From: DASXRC01 sp036506795
GTDB lineage: Bacteria; Actinomycetota; Actinomycetes; Mycobacteriales; Micromonosporaceae
Assembly (NCBI GenBank): GCA_036506795.1
Contig: DASXRC010000228.1
Coordinates: forward strand, 62,001-126,000
Reading direction: 5' to 3'
DNA: 64,000 nucleotides
How positions within the stretch are numbered: the first letter of the stretch is position 1; the number at the start of each line of letters is the position of its first letter. Below the pieces are notes generated by a model. It was not told where the DNA came from. It saw nothing but the letters and a program-made list of their open reading frames with translations, and did not search any database. Below are positions 8,302-16,737 of this stretch, piece by piece. The position numbers were made by a program, and so were the translations under genes.

Positions 8302-8781
8302 TTGCAGGTTGACGATGTCGACCAGCGGATCATTGCAGCACTCGTGTCGGACGCGCGCGCCTCGTACGCCGAGATCGGCGCCCGGGTGTCACTCTCCGCA
8401 CCCGCGGTCAAGCGGCGCGTCGACCGCCTCCGGGGCGCCGGCGTGATCCGAGGATTCACCGCGGTCGTGGACCCGGCCGCCGTCGGCTGGACCACCGAGG
8501 CGTTCGTCGAGCTGTTCTGCACCGGCCGCACCACGCCGGCGCAGATCACGGTGGCGACGCGGCGGCATCCCGAGGTCGTCGCCGCGTATACCGTCTCGGG
8601 CGAGGCCGACGCGGTGGTGCACCTCCGCGCGGCCGACATCGCGCACCTCGAGCAGGCACTCGAGCGACTGCGCGCCGAGCCCTTTGTCACCTCGACCCGC
8701 AGCATGATCGTGCTGTCCCGCCTGGTCGACTCGCCCGGCGCCCAGCTGTTCGGCCGCGGCGGCTCGAGCGCCGGGACGTGA
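8302..8781 (+). CDS. Lrp/AsnC family transcriptional regulator
   Basis: 159-residue regulator: an N-terminal winged helix-turn-helix (VDQRIIAALVSDARASYAEI, then LSAPAVKRRVDRL) and a C-terminal RAM effector domain (about 65-145). The start is TTG 8302, fixed by GGAAGGAG 7 nt before it. The gene is divergent from the dimethylargininase-like gene with 68 bp between starts, the usual layout for an Lrp protein controlling an amino acid catabolic gene and itself. The effector is likely an amino acid such as arginine or ornithine, by inference only. The C-terminus carries a short Gly/Ser tail. Confidence 0.88.
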   Translation: MQVDDVDQRIIAALVSDARASYAEIGARVSLSAPAVKRRVDRLRGAGVIRGFTAVVDPAAVGWTTEAFVELFCTGRTTPAQITVATRRHPEVVAAYTVSGEADAVVHLRAADIAHLEQALERLRAEPFVTSTRSMIVLSRLVDSPGAQLFGRGGSSAGT

Positions 8782-8831
8782 CCGGCCGCCGACCCGGGAA
8801 CTGAACGGCCGTCGATCGCGTCCAAGGCGGC

Positions 8832-10853
8832 ATGCGGACCACACGAACGCGCTCGCTCGCCGCGGGCGTCGCACTCGCCACCGGACTCGGCCTCCTTGCC
8901 GGCTGTACGGGCGATCCGCCGGCGGCCCGACTGCGGGACACCCCGGTGCCGCTCGGCGCCCTCCGGCTCGCGGCGTTCGACTCCTGCGCGGACGCCCTGG
9001 CCCAGCTGAAGCGCGCGGCGAAACAGAGCATCGGACCGTACGGAATCGGCAACGGCTGGGACCCGCTCGGCTCGGCGGAGTTCGCGGGAGGGCCGGCGCG
9101 CGCGGCCGCGCCACAGGCCACGGACGCCTCGGGCGCGGGCCAGGCTCAACCCAATTACTCGGGCACGAACACACACGAGGCCGGGGTGGACGAACCCGAC
9201 CTGGTCAAGACCGATGGTCGACGGATCGTCACGGTCAGCCGGGGCGTGCTGCGCGTGGTGGACCCCGCCGCACGCGCTGTGACCGGCACGCTGAGCCTGC
9301 GCCGGGACGCTCAGGATCCGATCCAGTGGGTCGGCGCGGACCTGTTGCTGAGCGGTGACCGTGCCCTGGTCCTGGTCCGCGAGGCGTACCCCTACCGCAT
9401 GGGCGGCGGGGCGATCGAGGGACCCGTGGCCGCGCCAGACGCGATCGCACCCAGCCCCACCGGCCCGCAGTCCGTCTCCGGCCCGCGGTTGGTGCTCGTG
9501 GACCTGGCCGGGACGCCGCGCATCATCAGCGAGTACCGCGTGGACGGGGAGCTGGTCGACGCCCGCCAGGTCGGCGAGACGGCCCGGGTCGTGATCCGGT
9601 CCCGGCCACGCCTCACGTTCCGCTGGCGGGCTGACGAGAGCGACGCGCAGCGGACCGCCCGCTACCACGCCGTCATCGACGGGTCCGGCGTCGACGACTG
9701 GCTGCCGCGCTACGCGGTGACGACCGACGGCGACACGCGCACCGGCCGCGTCGCCTGCGACCGGGTCAGCCGGCCGGCCACCTACTCCGGCACGGCCATG
9801 CTCACCGTGCTCAGCTTCGGCCTGGGCGCGCCGGCGCTTACCGACGGAGACCCGGTGACCGTGCTCGCCGACGGTGAGACGGTCTACAGCAATGGCCCCA
9901 GCCTCTACATCTCGAACGACCAGCGCTGGCGGGTCGTGCCCAGGACCGGCCGGGCCGACGTCGTGACGCCGGTCGACCCGGTCACCGATATCTACAAGTT
10001 CGACACGTCCGGGCCCGGGCGGCCACGCTACGCCGCCGCCGGCACGGTGAAGGGCTGGCTGATCAACCAGTACGCGATGTCCGAATGGGACGGTCACCTG
10101 CGGGTGGCGACGACGACCGGCGTCCCATGGAACGCGACCGCGAAGGCGTCGTCGTCGGTTGTCGTGCTTCGCCAGTCCGGCGGGCGGCTGGCGAAGGTCG
10201 GCGAGGTGGGCGGGCTCGGCAAGGGCGAGCGCATCTACGCGGTGCGGTTCGTCGGCCCGACCGGGTACGTTGTGACGTTCCGGCAGACCGATCCGCTGTA
10301 CACCGTTGATCTCAGCGACCCCAGGGCGCCGGCCGTCGCCGGCGAGCTGAAGATCACCGGCTTCTCGGCGTACCTCCACCCGGTGGACGGCGATCGGCTG
10401 GTCGGCGTGGGCCAGGAGGCGACGACCCAGGGCCGGGTGGAGGGCACCCAGGTCTCGCTCTTCGACGTGTCCAACCTGACCCGGCCGGAGCGACTGGCCC
10501 GGTTCCACGTCAAGTACGCGCAGTCCGAGGCCGAGTACGACCCTCACGCGTTCCTGTGGTGGGCGCCGGAGCGGCTGCTGGTGCTCCCGCTCGTGAGCTA
10601 TGGCTTCGACGAGGCTGGCACAGTCAGCTCGCAGGTGCCCACCGCGGGCGTGGTCCTGCTGCGCGTCGGCGACCACAGCCTCACCGAGGAGGGCGTCATC
10701 GAGCACCCCTCGACGGCGGCCAGCCGGGCGTACGGCCCGGGAGTCCGGCGCTCGCTCGTGATCGACGGCGTGTTGTGGACGCTCTCCGACTCGGGCCTCA
10801 AGGCCACCAGCCTGTCCACACTGGACACCCTCGCCTGGGTGCCCCTGACCTGA
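8832..10853 (+). CDS. Secreted beta-propeller lipoprotein
   Basis: 673-residue exported protein. The signal peptide ends in LLAGC (Cys 25), so it should be lipid-anchored. The segment NTHEAGVDEPDLVKTDGR is the hallmark of the 'beta propeller domain' family (PF09826), and the following ~550 residues contain regularly spaced blades with repeated RIVTVSRGVLRVVD, ERIYAVRFVGPTGYVVTF and DPLYTVDLSDPRAP units. No catalytic residues are known for this family; a role in surface binding is an inference. ATG 8832 directly precedes the signal peptide. It is convergent with the YbjN gene, with 8 bp between stops. Confidence 0.85.
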   Translation: MRTTRTRSLAAGVALATGLGLLAGCTGDPPAARLRDTPVPLGALRLAAFDSCADALAQLKRAAKQSIGPYGIGNGWDPLGSAEFAGGPARAAAPQATDASGAGQAQPNYSGTNTHEAGVDEPDLVKTDGRRIVTVSRGVLRVVDPAARAVTGTLSLRRDAQDPIQWVGADLLLSGDRALVLVREAYPYRMGGGAIEGPVAAPDAIAPSPTGPQSVSGPRLVLVDLAGTPRIISEYRVDGELVDARQVGETARVVIRSRPRLTFRWRADESDAQRTARYHAVIDGSGVDDWLPRYAVTTDGDTRTGRVACDRVSRPATYSGTAMLTVLSFGLGAPALTDGDPVTVLADGETVYSNGPSLYISNDQRWRVVPRTGRADVVTPVDPVTDIYKFDTSGPGRPRYAAAGTVKGWLINQYAMSEWDGHLRVATTTGVPWNATAKASSSVVVLRQSGGRLAKVGEVGGLGKGERIYAVRFVGPTGYVVTFRQTDPLYTVDLSDPRAPAVAGELKITGFSAYLHPVDGDRLVGVGQEATTQGRVEGTQVSLFDVSNLTRPERLARFHVKYAQSEAEYDPHAFLWWAPERLLVLPLVSYGFDEAGTVSSQVPTAGVVLLRVGDHSLTEEGVIEHPSTAASRAYGPGVRRSLVIDGVLWTLSDSGLKATSLSTLDTLAWVPLT

Positions 10854-10861
10854 CAGTGTCG

Positions 10862-11932
10862 CTAGAGGTACATGCCGGTGCGGTGCTCGCCGTCCTCCTG
10901 CCGCGCCGGCTTGTCCCCCTCCCCGAAGAACCGCTTGCCCCCGAACTCGCCGTGCAGCCGATCGTCCAGCTCGTCGGCGAGGCCGGTCATGACCTGCACC
11001 GCGAGCATCAGATGGGTGGGCTGGAAGTCGCGACCGAACACCGGCACGGAGGCCCACACGGTGTCGCTCGTGCAGTAGAGCCGGCCGATCGGCATCCGGT
11101 TGGTGAGCTCGGAGAGCTTGACGTACAGCTGCTCGGTCGGCTCCACCTCGGTGAGCACCGGCGAGAACACGTCGACGAGCGGGGGGTTGTCGCGCACCCG
11201 TACGAACACCATCGCCGAACCGGCCCGGATACCGATGTCGCCGTCCGAGTCGACCTGCAACTCGTCGGGCGGCGTCTTCAACATCGTGGCGACCACCGTA
11301 CGCACGCGGTCGCCCAGCTCGCCGGCCGCCTGGGCCGCCTCGGACGGCCCACCATCGTCGGCGTCGGGCTGTGGCGCCGGCCGGGCCGTGCCCAGCGGCG
11401 GGATCGAAATCGTGTTGTCCTCCAGATCCCGCGCCGCGTAGACGAGGAACGCCGGGTGCGGCGCTCCGTACACGTCGCGGAGGGTGCGCGACACCGTGCT
11501 GGCCAGCCGCGCTGCCTCGGCGACGGTGCCCCGCAGGCCGAAGTGATCGCCGGATCCCTCGATCACCCCGGGCGGTGACCAGCCGAGCGCCACCAGGTGG
11601 GCCACCGCGGCCCGATCCATGCGGTACTCGGGCGGCAGGGCGGCGTTGCCGACCGCCAGCGCGGCCAGCGTGCCGTCGCCGCCGCCGCGGACGGCCACGG
11701 AGTACACGGCGGTGCCGGTGCCCGACGCCGTTGGATCCAGGGTGATCTCGAGCTGTGACCCGGCCGGCAGGCCCGACAGCGCACCGGCGAGGGCGTGCGC
11801 GAACTCCCGCCACGCCTCGGTCACCTTCGCCCGCAGATCCGCGGCCGTCGGCTCGTCGAGCAGGATCCCCTCGGCCTGCTCGCCGGGTTCCCCCGGCGGT
11901 TGACCGCCGGCCGCCGTCGGGTGCTCTGTCAT
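10862..11932 (-). CDS. YbjN-domain (TY-Chap-like) protein with proteasome-docking-like C-terminus
   Basis: 356-residue cytoplasmic protein with two predicted chaperone-like halves. The N-terminal half includes ITLDPTASGTGTAVYSVAVR. The C-terminal half (about 205-335; LQVDSDGDIGIRAGSAMVFV, LYVKLSELTNRMPIGRLY, AVQVMTGLADELDDRLHGEF) matches the YbjN/type III secretion chaperone-like fold, which binds peptides. The last six residues are RTGMYL, differing at one position from RTGQYL of Bpa in this window. A penultimate Tyr and terminal Leu are what docks Bpa and Mpa into the 20S proteasome. A proteasome link is therefore inferred, not shown. ATG 11932 follows GGAGGGG. Acidic C-terminal region and Pro-rich linker (~190-200). 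Confidence 0.72.
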   Translation of the reverse strand: MTEHPTAAGGQPPGEPGEQAEGILLDEPTAADLRAKVTEAWREFAHALAGALSGLPAGSQLEITLDPTASGTGTAVYSVAVRGGGDGTLAALAVGNAALPPEYRMDRAAVAHLVALGWSPPGVIEGSGDHFGLRGTVAEAARLASTVSRTLRDVYGAPHPAFLVYAARDLEDNTISIPPLGTARPAPQPDADDGGPSEAAQAAGELGDRVRTVVATMLKTPPDELQVDSDGDIGIRAGSAMVFVRVRDNPPLVDVFSPVLTEVEPTEQLYVKLSELTNRMPIGRLYCTSDTVWASVPVFGRDFQPTHLMLAVQVMTGLADELDDRLHGEFGGKRFFGEGDKPARQEDGEHRTGMYL

Positions 11933-12036
11933 GATCCCCTCCGTCTATCAGGCACACCCTACCCAGCGCATTCGGGTGCCGGCGATGTCGGGCGGCGGGC
12001 ACCGGAGGCGAGGGGGGCCTCGGCCGCGCCGGTGCG

Positions 12037-12330
12037 TTACGCGGGGGGTTCGGTCGCGTCGGCGGCCGGCCAGGACGCGGCCAGCCCGGCGAGCGTGGCC
12101 GCCGCCGCGCGGGCGTCGGCCCCGCGCCCCACGGCCAGCCCGAGCAGGTACGCCGCGATCGGCGCGGCCGGCCGCTCGACCGCGTGCGCGACGTCGCGCG
12201 CCAGGTCCAGCACCCGTCGCACGTCGATGTCGGTGGGGTCGAGTCCGAGCTCGCGGCACGCTGCCCCGGCGAAGTCTGAAACGGTCATTGCGCCGCCAGC
12301 TTTCCTCGCTGTGCCAGCGGGTTCGCTCAT
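12037..12330 (-). CDS. DUF6457 family protein, coupled to mobA
   Basis: Small helical protein of 97 residues with no transmembrane segment. The core VSDFAGAACRELGL ... VLDLARDVAHAVERPAAPIAAYLLGLAVG matches DUF6457, a family usually found beside or fused to molybdenum cofactor guanylyltransferase. ATG 12330 overlaps the mobA stop by four bases (ATGA), which fixes the start; ATG 12288 is a weaker alternative. The context suggests a helper in cofactor assembly, but the molecular role is unknown. Confidence 0.75.
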   Translation of the reverse strand: MSEPAGTARKAGGAMTVSDFAGAACRELGLDPTDIDVRRVLDLARDVAHAVERPAAPIAAYLLGLAVGRGADARAAAATLAGLAASWPAADATEPPA

Positions 12331-12938
12331 TGTGCCCACTCCTGTGCCCGGCGGAGGTCGGCGTCGGTGTCACAGTCGAACCACGGCGGCGGCGACGGCC
12401 GGGTCCACGAGACGCCGGCGACGCGGAGCCCGTCCAGCAACGCCGCCATCGAGGCGCCCGACAGCCCACCCCGCCCGGCCTCCATCCGGCGGACCGCGGT
12501 GCGCAGGGCGCCGGGCCGCCACACGCCACACAGCGTCTGGGCGCGGCCGGTGTCGTCAACGTAGAGGGCGCCGTCCACGGTGGACTCGGCGAGCCGACGG
12601 CGGAGGACGCCTATCGCACCCGCCGTCAGCAGCGGGAGGTCGGCCGCGAGGACCGCGACCTCGGCGGTCTCGGGGCCGACCAAGGCGAGCCCGGCGCCCG
12701 TGGCCGCGGCCGGGCCGCCACCCGGCGGGTCCTCACGGACGGCGGCCACGTCTGGCGGCAGGTCCGCCCAGCCACCCGGCCCGGCCGAGCCGACGACCAC
12801 TCGGGGGGCGGCAGCAGCGACGGCGGCCAGCACCCGCTCCAGCATCGGCCGGCCGGCGACCGGCAGGGCGGGTTTGCCCGGGCCACCGAGCCGCCGCCCG
12901 GCGCCGCCCGCCAGCACGATCGCCGCGAACTCACCCAT
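12327..12938 (-). CDS. mobA: Molybdenum cofactor guanylyltransferase
   Basis: Transfers GMP from GTP to molybdopterin to make the dinucleotide cofactor. The 203-residue protein has the nucleotidyltransferase signature LAGGAGRRLGG with GKPALPV (residues ~8-25) and the metal-binding LAADLPLL near residue 95. It also has GPAAATGAGLAL, typical of MobA. ATG 12938 is preceded by TACCGT at a 7-nt gap, suggesting a leaderless start. Translationally coupled to DUF6457. It is one of four molybdenum cofactor loci within 25 kb, near fdhD. Confidence 0.88.
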   Translation of the reverse strand: MGEFAAIVLAGGAGRRLGGPGKPALPVAGRPMLERVLAAVAAAAPRVVVGSAGPGGWADLPPDVAAVREDPPGGGPAAATGAGLALVGPETAEVAVLAADLPLLTAGAIGVLRRRLAESTVDGALYVDDTGRAQTLCGVWRPGALRTAVRRMEAGRGGLSGASMAALLDGLRVAGVSWTRPSPPPWFDCDTDADLRRAQEWAQ

Positions 12939-13034
12939 GCGGCCCACGGTAGTCGCATCCCACGGTCGGCCCGCGCACCGCACGTGCGTGGCGTCGGGCT
13001 GTTGCGTGCCTTCGCCGCGGCACGACCACCGCGC

Positions 13035-13112
13035 CGATCATGGCCCTGTTGTCGTGAGTGGATCGCCGACGCACGACAGCAAGGCCACGATCGGCAGGGA
13101 AGTCCTTGATCG
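13035..13112. repeat. 78-bp dispersed repeat, copy 2
   Basis: Gapless match to 3704-3781 (about 73% by hand). It sits in the mobA-fdhD intergenic region and does not overlap a gene here. The shared ends are CGATCA and GAAGTCCTTGATCG. The remaining bases of 12939-13209 hold the divergent promoters of mobA and fdhD. Confidence 0.7.
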
Positions 13113-13209
13113 GTGGCGCAACGTCGGCGCGCCGGACCGTTCTCCGCGGTCGACCGTCACACGTATCGCCTACGGGACGGGTGCGGGCCCGCCGGCATAC
13201 GCTCGGCGC

Positions 13210-14067
13210 ATGGGACGAGCCACGGACCGCCGCAAGGTGCTCCGGATCGAGGGTGCCCGGACGGGCGATGGGCGGGTGTCGGCGGTCACCCGACCGGACG
13301 CCCTGGCCGTCGAGGAGCCGCTCGAAATTCGGGTCGGACCGGCTGGTGGAGGCTCGCGTCGGCCTCTCGCGGTGACCATGCGTACGCCCGGGGACGACCT
13401 GGATCTCGCGCTGGGTTTCCTGTTCACCGAGGGACTGATCGGGGCGGCCCACGACGTGCACACCGCGCAGCTGTGCGCCGGTGCGGAGACGCCGAATACG
13501 TACAACGTGGCCGACGTGGCGCTCGCTCCACACGTCCCGCCGCCGGAGATCGACCCAACCCGCAACTTCTACACGACCAGCTCGTGCGGCGTGTGCGGGA
13601 AGGCCAGCATCGACGCGGTACGCACTCGCTCCCGGTACCCGGTCGCCGGGGACCCGATGACCGTGCAACCCGAAGTTCTCGGCGGCCTCCCGGCCCGGCT
13701 CCGGACCGGTCAGCGCGTCTTCGACCGCACCGGAGGGCTGCACGCCGCCGCGGTATTCAGCCCGGCCGGCGACCTCGTGGCCGTGCGAGAAGATGTCGGG
13801 CGGCACAACGCGGTGGACAAGGTCGTCGGGTGGGCGTTGCGGGCCGATCGGGTGCCGCTCGCTGGACACCTGCTACTCGTTTCGGGACGGGCGAGCTTCG
13901 AGCTCGTCCAGAAGGCGTCCATGGCCGGCATCCCGTTGGTCGCCGCGGTTTCCGCGCCGAGCACGCTCGCCGTCGATCTGGCCGAGGAGATGGGCATGAC
14001 GCTGGTCGGCTTCCTCCGCGGGGACACGATGAACGTGTACGCGGGCACCCATCGGGTCACCGTCTGA
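13210..14067 (+). CDS. fdhD: Sulfurtransferase for formate dehydrogenase activation
   Basis: Passes sulfur from a cysteine desulfurase to the molybdenum cofactor of formate dehydrogenase-type enzymes. The 285-residue protein has EEPLEIRV at the N-terminus, the redox cysteines in TTSSCGVCGKASI (about residue 125), GGLHAAAVF and REDVGRHNAVDKVVG, all FdhD signatures. ATG 13210 is 6 nt after TACGCT, with no Shine-Dalgarno, so the mRNA is probably leaderless. It belongs with mobA and the moa genes of the window, although no formate dehydrogenase gene is present. Its stop overlaps the convergent DUF4192 gene by 11 bp. Confidence 0.94.
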   Translation: MGRATDRRKVLRIEGARTGDGRVSAVTRPDALAVEEPLEIRVGPAGGGSRRPLAVTMRTPGDDLDLALGFLFTEGLIGAAHDVHTAQLCAGAETPNTYNVADVALAPHVPPPEIDPTRNFYTTSSCGVCGKASIDAVRTRSRYPVAGDPMTVQPEVLGGLPARLRTGQRVFDRTGGLHAAAVFSPAGDLVAVREDVGRHNAVDKVVGWALRADRVPLAGHLLLVSGRASFELVQKASMAGIPLVAAVSAPSTLAVDLAEEMGMTLVGFLRGDTMNVYAGTHRVTV

Positions 14068-15139
14068 CCGCCCGCCGCCGCCCGTTGCCCGATCCCCGCT
14101 TGCGGCGGGCGGCGCGACCCGCCTGCCGAGCGTTCGGCCAGCCGTCCAATGCGGACGGTGGGATGCCCGAGTGGACCGCCTCGTCGAGCAGCACCGCCAT
14201 CGAGTACGCCGGGTCGGCCGCCAGCGCCCGCTCCAAGGCGACGGCGGCGAGCGCGCCCCGGCCGGCCCGCCACGCCGTGAAGGCCAGCAGGCTCGCGGGC
14301 GGGGCGGCTAGGGCCGGCTCCGCCCGCCGCAGCACGTCCGTCCACAGTGTCAACTGCCAGTCGTCGGGCCCGGTCAACTGCCGCCACGCGTAGTCGCGCA
14401 CCGGGATGTACGACAGGAGCAGGCTGAGCCAGGCGACCTCGTCGTCGCTCAGCCCGGCACCGTCGCGGTGCCGGCTCATCGCCTCCCGGACCGCCTCCTC
14501 CCCGGCGATCCGCACCGCCCGGGCGCCCAGCAGATCGGCGTCGGCCGCGCCGTCGACCAGGAGCCGGAGGCGGTCCTCGGCACGCGCCGTCGCCACTGCC
14601 ATCGACTCCCGCGCCGGTCCGCCGACCGGGGCGACCTGATGTGCCAGCGCGGCCCGGTCGGGCAATGCGACCTCGCCGGCGTACGTGGCGGCCGCGGCGA
14701 CCTCGCTCGCCTCGGGGTCGAACCGAATCCCTTCCGGCGGGCAGCACTCGGGATCGTCGCACTGTAAGCACCAGTACCGGTCGCCGGCCACCCGGATCTC
14801 GTCGAGGATCGCCAGGCCCGTCCCGGCCAGAGCGTCGCCGACCGCCCGCACGGCCGGGGCCACGGCGTCCGCGTCGCCGTACCCGATCACCGCGACGCCG
14901 GCGGCCATCTGCTGGCTCACCACGCTCGCGATGTACCCAGCCAACCCGCGGCGCTCGGCGGCGGACGCGGTCGCCGTGGGGAGGTCGCTGCGCGCGGCGA
15001 AGACCACCCGCTTCCCTCGCAGCGCCACTACCACGACGCTGTCGGTCGGGTGGAATCCGATCATGTACGGCACGAGGGCCAGCAGGTCGGCCAGTGAGCG
15101 CAGGACCAGGCGGTGCATTTCGGGTTTGGTCGATGGCAT
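14057..15139 (-). CDS. DUF4192 domain-containing protein
   Basis: 360-residue protein of unknown role. The N-terminal half holds the DUF4192 signature (LADLLALVPYMIGFHPTDSVVV, VVFAARSDLP, GVAVIGYGD). The C-terminal half (about 215-330; LSLLLSYIPVRDYAWRQL, LLAFTAWRAGRGALAAVALERALAADPAYSMA) looks like helical repeats and is shared by this actinobacterial family. A basic tail (RRKRGSGNGRRRAVRR) could bind nucleic acid. Cysteines in WCLQCDDPECC may bind a metal. ATG 15139 is chosen since similarity begins near it. A DnaA-box pair lies just upstream of it. Confidence 0.8.
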   Translation of the reverse strand: MPSTKPEMHRLVLRSLADLLALVPYMIGFHPTDSVVVVALRGKRVVFAARSDLPTATASAAERRGLAGYIASVVSQQMAAGVAVIGYGDADAVAPAVRAVGDALAGTGLAILDEIRVAGDRYWCLQCDDPECCPPEGIRFDPEASEVAAAATYAGEVALPDRAALAHQVAPVGGPARESMAVATARAEDRLRLLVDGAADADLLGARAVRIAGEEAVREAMSRHRDGAGLSDDEVAWLSLLLSYIPVRDYAWRQLTGPDDWQLTLWTDVLRRAEPALAAPPASLLAFTAWRAGRGALAAVALERALAADPAYSMAVLLDEAVHSGIPPSALDGWPNARQAGRAARRKRGSGNGRRRAVRR

Positions 15140-15192
15140 GCCGGGCAGCCTCGCGGAGCCGCACCGAGATCGGAAGACCCAACCCCTCGGGC

Positions 15193-15218
15193 TGTGGACG
15201 ACACGCTTGTTATCCACA
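15193..15218. promoter_or_regulatory. Pair of inverted DnaA-box-like sites
   Basis: TGTGGACGA at 15193-15201 (TCGTCCACA on the minus strand) and TTATCCACA at 15210-15218 are separated by 8 bp. The second equals the canonical DnaA box; the first fits the GC-rich actinobacterial form. They lie between the DUF4192 start and the GNAT stop, so they could affect DUF4192 expression. Confidence 0.5.
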
Positions 15219-15253
15219 GGTACGCAGTGTGACGATGCGGCCTTTTTGGCAGC

Positions 15254-15760
15254 TCAGAACCTGAACCGCAGTCCCTCGAGGGTCGGCCCGTCCTGCCATT
15301 TGCGGCTGGCCCGGCCGAGGTCGAAGCTGAGCTCGACCGCCGAGAGCACGTCGTACCCGGCGGAGTGGAAGCAGCGGATGGCGGCCTCGTTGCGCGAGGA
15401 CGGCGTGATCGTCAGGTACGTGAGGCCCCGTTTGCGCGCCTCGTCCGCGACGTGTGCCAACAGCGACTTGCCGATCCCTTGTCCCCGCCGCTGCCGTGTG
15501 ACGACGACCGGCTCGACCTCGCCGGCCCGGCCGTTGAGCACGAGGCCGACCAGGCCCACCACGCCGTCGTCGTCCTCGGCCACCCATACGCCGGAGAGGT
15601 CCAGCCTGGTCAGGTACTCCTCGAACGCCGCGCCCGGATCCGGGCCACCGATCGTCGCGTCGTCGTACAGCTCGCGCTGCTCCTCGGTCAGCTCCACCCA
15701 GAGCTGGCGACCCGCGCTGTGATCGGTCGGTCGGTACGGCCGGATCCTCACCATGCGCAC
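15254..15760 (-). CDS. GNAT family N-acetyltransferase
   Basis: About 168 residues with a single acetyltransferase domain. The acetyl-CoA loop is seen as VTRQRRGQGIGKSLLAHV (motif A, R/Q-x-x-G-x-G/A) followed by YLTITPSSRNEAAIRCFHSAGY, the motif B segment. GTG 15760 has AGGAG 7 nt upstream; ATG 15754 two codons on is an alternative. The gene diverges from the fructosamine-kinase-like gene, with 74 bp between starts. The acceptor cannot be predicted. Confidence 0.83.
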   Translation of the reverse strand: MRMVRIRPYRPTDHSAGRQLWVELTEEQRELYDDATIGGPDPGAAFEEYLTRLDLSGVWVAEDDDGVVGLVGLVLNGRAGEVEPVVVTRQRRGQGIGKSLLAHVADEARKRGLTYLTITPSSRNEAAIRCFHSAGYDVLSAVELSFDLGRASRKWQDGPTLEGLRFRF

Positions 15761-15834
15761 ATGCTTACTCCTGTTTTCGCCAGGGCGACACCCGCTCGGG
15801 CGGATCGACGTCCCAACCTCTAGCCTGCCAGGAC

Positions 15835-16737
15835 ATGGACCTGGCGTACCTGCGCGCGCATCCACAGCAGTTGCCGACGTTCCTGACTCACCAACGGATC
15901 AGGGAGACGCCGGTGGGCGGCGGCGACATCTGCGACGCCGCCCGGCTCACCCTCGACGACGGAGAGTCGCTGTTTGCCAAGACGTGGCCGAAGAGCGCCG
16001 CCACCGGCGTACCGGATAGATTCTTCGCGGCCGAGGCCGCGGGCCTGCGGTGGCTTCGGGCGGCCGGCGCGGCGCCGGTGCCGGAGGTAATCGTCGAGCT
16101 GCCCGACCTGCTCGCCATGGAGTGGGTCGAGCCCGGACACCCGACTCCGGCGGCGGCCGATCGCTTCGGGCGGGAACTCGCCGAGCTGCATCGAGCCGGC
16201 GCGCCCGCGTTCGGCGCCGATTGGCCCGGGTTCATCGGTGCGCTGCCAGAGGACAACACGCCACACGACGGCCCATGGCCGGAGTGGTTCGCCGCGCGCC
16301 GGCTGCAGCCCTACCTGCGGATCAGCGCCGACCGCGGCGCGCTCTCCGCGGCCGACGTCACGCTGGTCGAGCGGTTGCTCTCCCGGATCGAGGAGTACGC
16401 CGGGGAGGCGACGCCTGCCCGTATCCATGGCGACCTGTGGCCGGGCAACGTGTTGTGGGCAGCGGACGGGCGGGCCTGGCTCGTGGACCCGGCCGCGCAC
16501 GGCGGAAACCGGGAGACCGACCTGGCCCAGCTCGCGCTCTTCGGTGGCGCGCCCCACCTGGACCGCATCATCGCCGCTTACCACGAGGTGTGGCCGCTCG
16601 CGTCCGGCTGGCGCGGCCGGGTGCCCCTCCACCAGCTGCATCTGCTGCTGGTGCACAGCGCGATGTTCGGCGGGGCGTACCGTGACGCGGTGGTAAGCAC
16701 GACGAAAGCGGCCCTACGCGCTAACGTCGAGCCATGA
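15835..16737 (+). CDS. Fructosamine kinase family protein
   Basis: 300-residue kinase of the protein-kinase-like fold that phosphorylates sugar adducts on proteins or ketosamines for repair. Visible parts: VGGGDICDAARLTLDDG (P-loop-like start of the N-lobe), LFAKTW (lysine), MEWVEPG hinge, catalytic HGDLWPGN (198-205) and metal-binding LVDPAAHGG. TAGCCT 8 nt before ATG 15835 suggests a leaderless mRNA. Its last four bases overlap moaA (ATGA), an odd coupling of a deglycation kinase to cofactor synthesis. Confidence 0.88.
   Translation: MDLAYLRAHPQQLPTFLTHQRIRETPVGGGDICDAARLTLDDGESLFAKTWPKSAATGVPDRFFAAEAAGLRWLRAAGAAPVPEVIVELPDLLAMEWVEPGHPTPAAADRFGRELAELHRAGAPAFGADWPGFIGALPEDNTPHDGPWPEWFAARRLQPYLRISADRGALSAADVTLVERLLSRIEEYAGEATPARIHGDLWPGNVLWAADGRAWLVDPAAHGGNRETDLAQLALFGGAPHLDRIIAAYHEVWPLASGWRGRVPLHQLHLLLVHSAMFGGAYRDAVVSTTKAALRANVEP

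Noticed and set aside
8205..12002. Very long minus-strand open frame (1265 codons) across ddaH, the Lrp gene, the beta-propeller and the YbjN gene
   Set aside because: It is antisense to or out of frame with well-recognised proteins; composition is the Arg/Gly/Ala pattern expected of shadow frames in GC-rich DNA.
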